A stretch of 7,866 nucleotides of DNA from contig JBIILZ010000148.1 in NCBI GenBank assembly GCA_044338255.1, positions 1 through 7,866 of the forward strand, in the 5' to 3' direction. Both the position numbers and the translations under genes were made by a program. This stretch comes from CAIUVD01 sp044338255. Its GTDB lineage: Bacteria > Planctomycetota > UBA11346. Shown one piece after another: positions 6,148-7,866 of the stretch. The notes under the pieces are model-generated. The model worked only from the letters and a program-made list of their open reading frames with translations. It was not told where the DNA came from and did not search any database. The first letter of the stretch is position 1. Every line of letters starts with the position of its first letter.

Positions 6148-6933
6148 ATGGCCCGCAACTTCACCGTGCTGGCGTTGGTCAGCCTGCTCGCGGCGCTCGC
6201 GACGTGGCTGGCGCTGCATGACCCGGCGCACCTCGCTCCGTCGGGATCGGTCGATCGTCAGGGTGGCGATGGTCTGGCGCTGGCGCTGGCCTACCTGCGC
6301 GCACGCACGGTCGTCGCCGAACCGCTGCATCAGCCGCTCATCGCCGGTACCGTGCCGACCCAGGCGGTGGTCTTGCGCCTGACTCCCCGGCGGTTGATGG
6401 CCGGGCCGGTGGTGAGCACCGCTGAGCGCGCCTGGATCAGCGCCGGTGGACGTCTGGTGGTGGCCGACAGCGGGAGCAAGTTCGACGGAGACGAGTCGCC
6501 CCAGTCGTCCAAGTCGGAAAAGTCGTCCAAGTCGGAAAAGTCGTCCGAGTCGGTAAAGTCGTCCAAGTCGGTAAAGTCGCCGAGAAGCTCGTCACAGTCA
6601 GCGGTTCCTACGTCGTGCCTGCCCTTGTGGCCGGCGGTCGTCGACCTCGATCCGCAGCCCCTGCGTACGCTCGCTGAGCCGCGCGGAGCGGTGATCATGC
6701 GCCTCGGTGACGGGGCCCTGATCACTGTCGAGACCATTGGCGCCGGCGAGCTGATCCGCCTGACCTGCGCTGACTGCCTCACCGATGCGCAGCTCGCCAA
6801 GGCCGATCACCTAGCCTTGCTGCATGGTCTCGCGGCCATCGGTAGCGGGCGCGAAGTGCGCTTCGATGAGTACGCACTCGGACGCAGCACCGCACCGCAC
6901 CGCAGTTCGATCTCGTCGGCCGCCTGGGGCTGA
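6148..6933 (+). CDS. DUF4350-type protein, N-terminal part (frameshifted gene)
   Basis: Two bases after the DUF4129 stop this frame encodes 261 aa with an N-terminal hydrophobic anchor (~6-23) and a DUF4350-like region. Seen are GDGLALALAYLRARTVVAEPL (~41-60), a beta/alpha stretch AVVLRLTP ... AERAWISAGGRLVVADSG (~73-109), and a C-terminal block through VRFDEYALG (~237-245). A serine/lysine-rich insertion at ~117-150 comes from an 18-bp tandem repeat and splits the domain. DUF4350 proteins normally continue after the DEY-like motif into a second transmembrane helix and a cytoplasmic tail. Here the frame instead runs into HRSSISSAAWG and stops, while the expected continuation lies in another frame (6957-7292). 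The change maps to the ACCGC repeat at 6889-6903. Assignment to DUF4350 rests on pattern and context. Confidence 0.75.
   Translation: MARNFTVLALVSLLAALATWLALHDPAHLAPSGSVDRQGGDGLALALAYLRARTVVAEPLHQPLIAGTVPTQAVVLRLTPRRLMAGPVVSTAERAWISAGGRLVVADSGSKFDGDESPQSSKSEKSSKSEKSSESVKSSKSVKSPRSSSQSAVPTSCLPLWPAVVDLDPQPLRTLAEPRGAVIMRLGDGALITVETIGAGELIRLTCADCLTDAQLAKADHLALLHGLAAIGSGREVRFDEYALGRSTAPHRSSISSAAWG
6505..6576 (+). repeat. 18-bp tandem repeat, four copies, inside the DUF4350-type gene
   Basis: Four copies of TCGTCCAAGTCGGAAAAG start at 6505, 6523, 6541 and 6559. Copies one and two are identical; three and four have small substitutions (a G for A, and GGTAAAG for GGAAAAG). In frame they encode SSKSEK, SSKSEK, SSESVK, SSKSVK. 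Because the unit is a multiple of three, copy changes keep the reading frame and only lengthen a hydrophilic linker. Such a linker is not expected within this domain. Confidence 0.9.
6889..6903 (+). repeat. ACCGC x3 microsatellite at a frameshift
   Basis: Three tandem ACCGC units occupy 6889-6903. Upstream the DUF4350-type frame is open through GRSTAP; downstream its natural continuation (QFDLVGRLGLTPVLWLALV) is in a different frame. With two units instead of three, the codons would read GCA CCG CAG TTC GAT and join both halves into one protein of about 380 aa. The repeat number therefore sets whether the gene is whole. Confidence 0.75.
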
Positions 6934-6956
6934 CCCCGGTCCTCTGGCTGGCCCTG

Positions 6957-7292
6957 GTGATTTTCGGGGTCTGGGCCTGGCGGCGGTCGGTGACCAACGG
7001 CCCTGTCGACGGTCCACCACCGGAGCAACGCGAAGACGCCATCGAACTCGTCGATTCCCTGGGCGAACTGCTCGGCGAACACCTCGATGACCGGGCGCTC
7101 CTCGACGCCTACCACGATCGCCTGCGCGGACTGCTGGCGCGCCGCACCGGCCTGCGCGGAAACGACCTCGACCAGCGGCTGCAGGCCCTGCTCGGCGCGA
7201 GCGTACCGAGCACCGGCCGCCACGCCTTCCGTCTCCGTCTCGACCAGCTCAACGCCGCCTTCGAAAGGGCACTCCATGAACGACCTGGCTGA
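6957..7292 (+). pseudogene. DUF4350-type protein, C-terminal part separated by a frameshift
   Basis: This frame holds the missing half of the preceding gene. It is open from 6870, and the expected continuation begins at about 6903 with QFDLVGRLG. A transmembrane helix (LTPVLWLALVIFGVWAWRR) follows, then a charged, helical cytoplasmic tail (EQREDAIELVDSLGELLGEHL ... ERALHERPG). The only good internal start, GTG 6957, falls in the middle of that helix and has no ribosome site, so independent translation of a functional protein is unlikely. Its end overlaps the MoxR start by 17 bases, as expected for one intact operon before the frameshift. A sequencing or assembly error at the repeat could produce the same picture. 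Confidence 0.7.
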
Positions 7293-7785
7293 TCTGCAAC
7301 GCCTCGCCACCGATCTGCGCGCCGGCCTCGACCGGGTGGTGATGGGCCAGGAGGCGGTCAAGGAGCAGGTCCTCGTCGGCCTGCTCGCTGGCGGCCACGT
7401 GCTGCTCGAAGGCGAACCAGGCACCGCCAAGACCCTCCTTGCCCTGACCCTCGCGCGCCTCCTCGGCTGCCGCTTCAACCGTATCCAGTTCACGCCCGAC
7501 CTGATGCCGGTGGACCTTCTCGGGACGAGCGTCTTCAATCCCGCCGAGCGCACCTTCTCGTTCCACCCGGGCCCGGTCTTCACCGACGTTCTGCTTGCTG
7601 ACGAGATCAATCGCACGCCGCCGCGGACGCAGTCGGCACTACTCGAATGCATGCAGGAGTCGGCGGCGACCATCGACGGCGTGCGCCGCCCGATCAGTGA
7701 TGCGCTGTTCGTGATCGCGACCCAGAACCCCGTCGAGTTTGAACCTCAAAAACGCACTTCCCCACTCGTAGAACGAGCGAAGTAA
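7276..7785 (+). CDS. MoxR-type AAA+ ATPase, 3'-truncated
   Basis: MoxR ATPases are cytoplasmic hexameric chaperone-like AAA+ proteins that assist maturation of membrane-associated or metal-containing complexes, commonly with VWA/DUF58 partners. Visible here are the GQEAVKEQVLVGLLAGGHVLLEG start, Walker A GEPGTAKT (46-53), FTPDLMPVDLLGTSVFNP (72-89), Walker B VLLADE (105-110) followed by INRTPPRTQSALLECMQE, and sensor 1 ATQNP (148-152). ATG 7276 has AAGGG (7265-7269) six bases upstream. Family members continue from ATQNPVEFE into GTYPLPEAQLDRF and reach about 320 aa. This frame switches at about residue 156 to PQKRTSPLVERAK and stops at 169. The arginine finger, sensor 2 and lid are missing, so the product is probably inactive. 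Confidence 0.88.
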   Translation: MNDLADLQRLATDLRAGLDRVVMGQEAVKEQVLVGLLAGGHVLLEGEPGTAKTLLALTLARLLGCRFNRIQFTPDLMPVDLLGTSVFNPAERTFSFHPGPVFTDVLLADEINRTPPRTQSALLECMQESAATIDGVRRPISDALFVIATQNPVEFEPQKRTSPLVERAK

Positions 7786-7866
7786 CGAGGCTCTTTAGTT
7801 CATGTGTTGCCTATACGAGAGGCTGTGGCCCAGCCCGCGCAGCGATCAATGGGGCAAAAATGGCGG
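7742..7866. mobile_element. Foreign segment interrupting the MoxR gene (runs off the window)
   Basis: From about 7742 the sequence no longer matches a MoxR gene, and its first half is AT-richer than the gene it interrupts. The junction lies in or just after GAGTTTGAA (7735-7743). The segment contains nested short repeats: CTCGT at 7765-7769 is followed by inverted ACGAG copies near 7773 and 7785. An ATG at 7802 opens a frame to the window end (MCCLYERLWPSPRSDQWGKNG), with GAGG 11 bases upstream. I do not recognise it. Candidates are an insertion-sequence end, a dispersed repeat, or a chimeric join at a contig end. Confidence 0.45.

Noticed and set aside
6807..7673. Long minus-strand open frame across the DUF4350-type and MoxR genes
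   Set aside because: The translation is arginine/serine-rich with no domain pattern, typical of a shadow frame opposite GC-rich coding sequence.

Overview
The window looks like bacterial chromosome from an uncultured, GC-rich organism. The mix of an integron integrase with an N-terminal extension, a plant-polysaccharide GH43 enzyme and a MoxR/DUF4129/DUF4350 membrane cluster would fit the Planctomycetota-Verrucomicrobiota-Lentisphaerota group. That placement is an inference from gene content: no marker gene is present. Base composition is uneven. The integrase and its flanks (about 1-2100) and the last ~120 bases are visibly more AT-rich than the GH43 gene and the membrane cluster, which suggests separate histories.

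Layout. (1) 1-213 is a leader with a candidate attI-like core (GTTGGGC on the minus strand). (2) 214-1551 is an integron integrase (IntI) with all tyrosine-recombinase catalytic residues and the IntI-specific insertion. (3) 1552-2122 is mostly non-coding, with one clean inverted repeat after intI. (4) 2123-3607 is a two-domain GH43 beta-xylosidase/arabinofuranosidase-type enzyme. (5) 3608-4047 is a repeat-rich spacer holding a 168-bp foldback (MITE-like) palindrome and, 19 bp further on, five tandem 15-bp units. (6) 4048-7785 is a compact co-directional cluster: a small B-box-type zinc-finger/membrane protein, a seven-helix membrane protein, a DUF4129 protein, a DUF4350-type protein and a MoxR AAA+ ATPase. 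Two junctions have 4-base stop/start overlaps and another has a 2-base gap, so it reads as one operon. (7) About 7742-7866 is foreign sequence that cuts off the MoxR gene.

How the genes fit together. MoxR ATPases with DUF4129 and DUF4350 membrane partners form a widespread but poorly understood module, usually with a DUF58/VWA protein downstream. Here the cluster also carries a B-box/TM protein and a polytopic membrane protein. The locus appears damaged in two places. The DUF4350 gene is split by a frameshift at three tandem ACCGC units, and MoxR stops just after sensor 1, so no complete MoxR module is visible. Three kinds of short repeat (15 bp, 18 bp, 5 bp) and a foldback element within about 3 kb mark this as a rearranging region. 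Nothing in the window proves a new defence or mobile system. The best leads are the integrase with its candidate attI, the foldback element, and the two lesions in the MoxR cluster.
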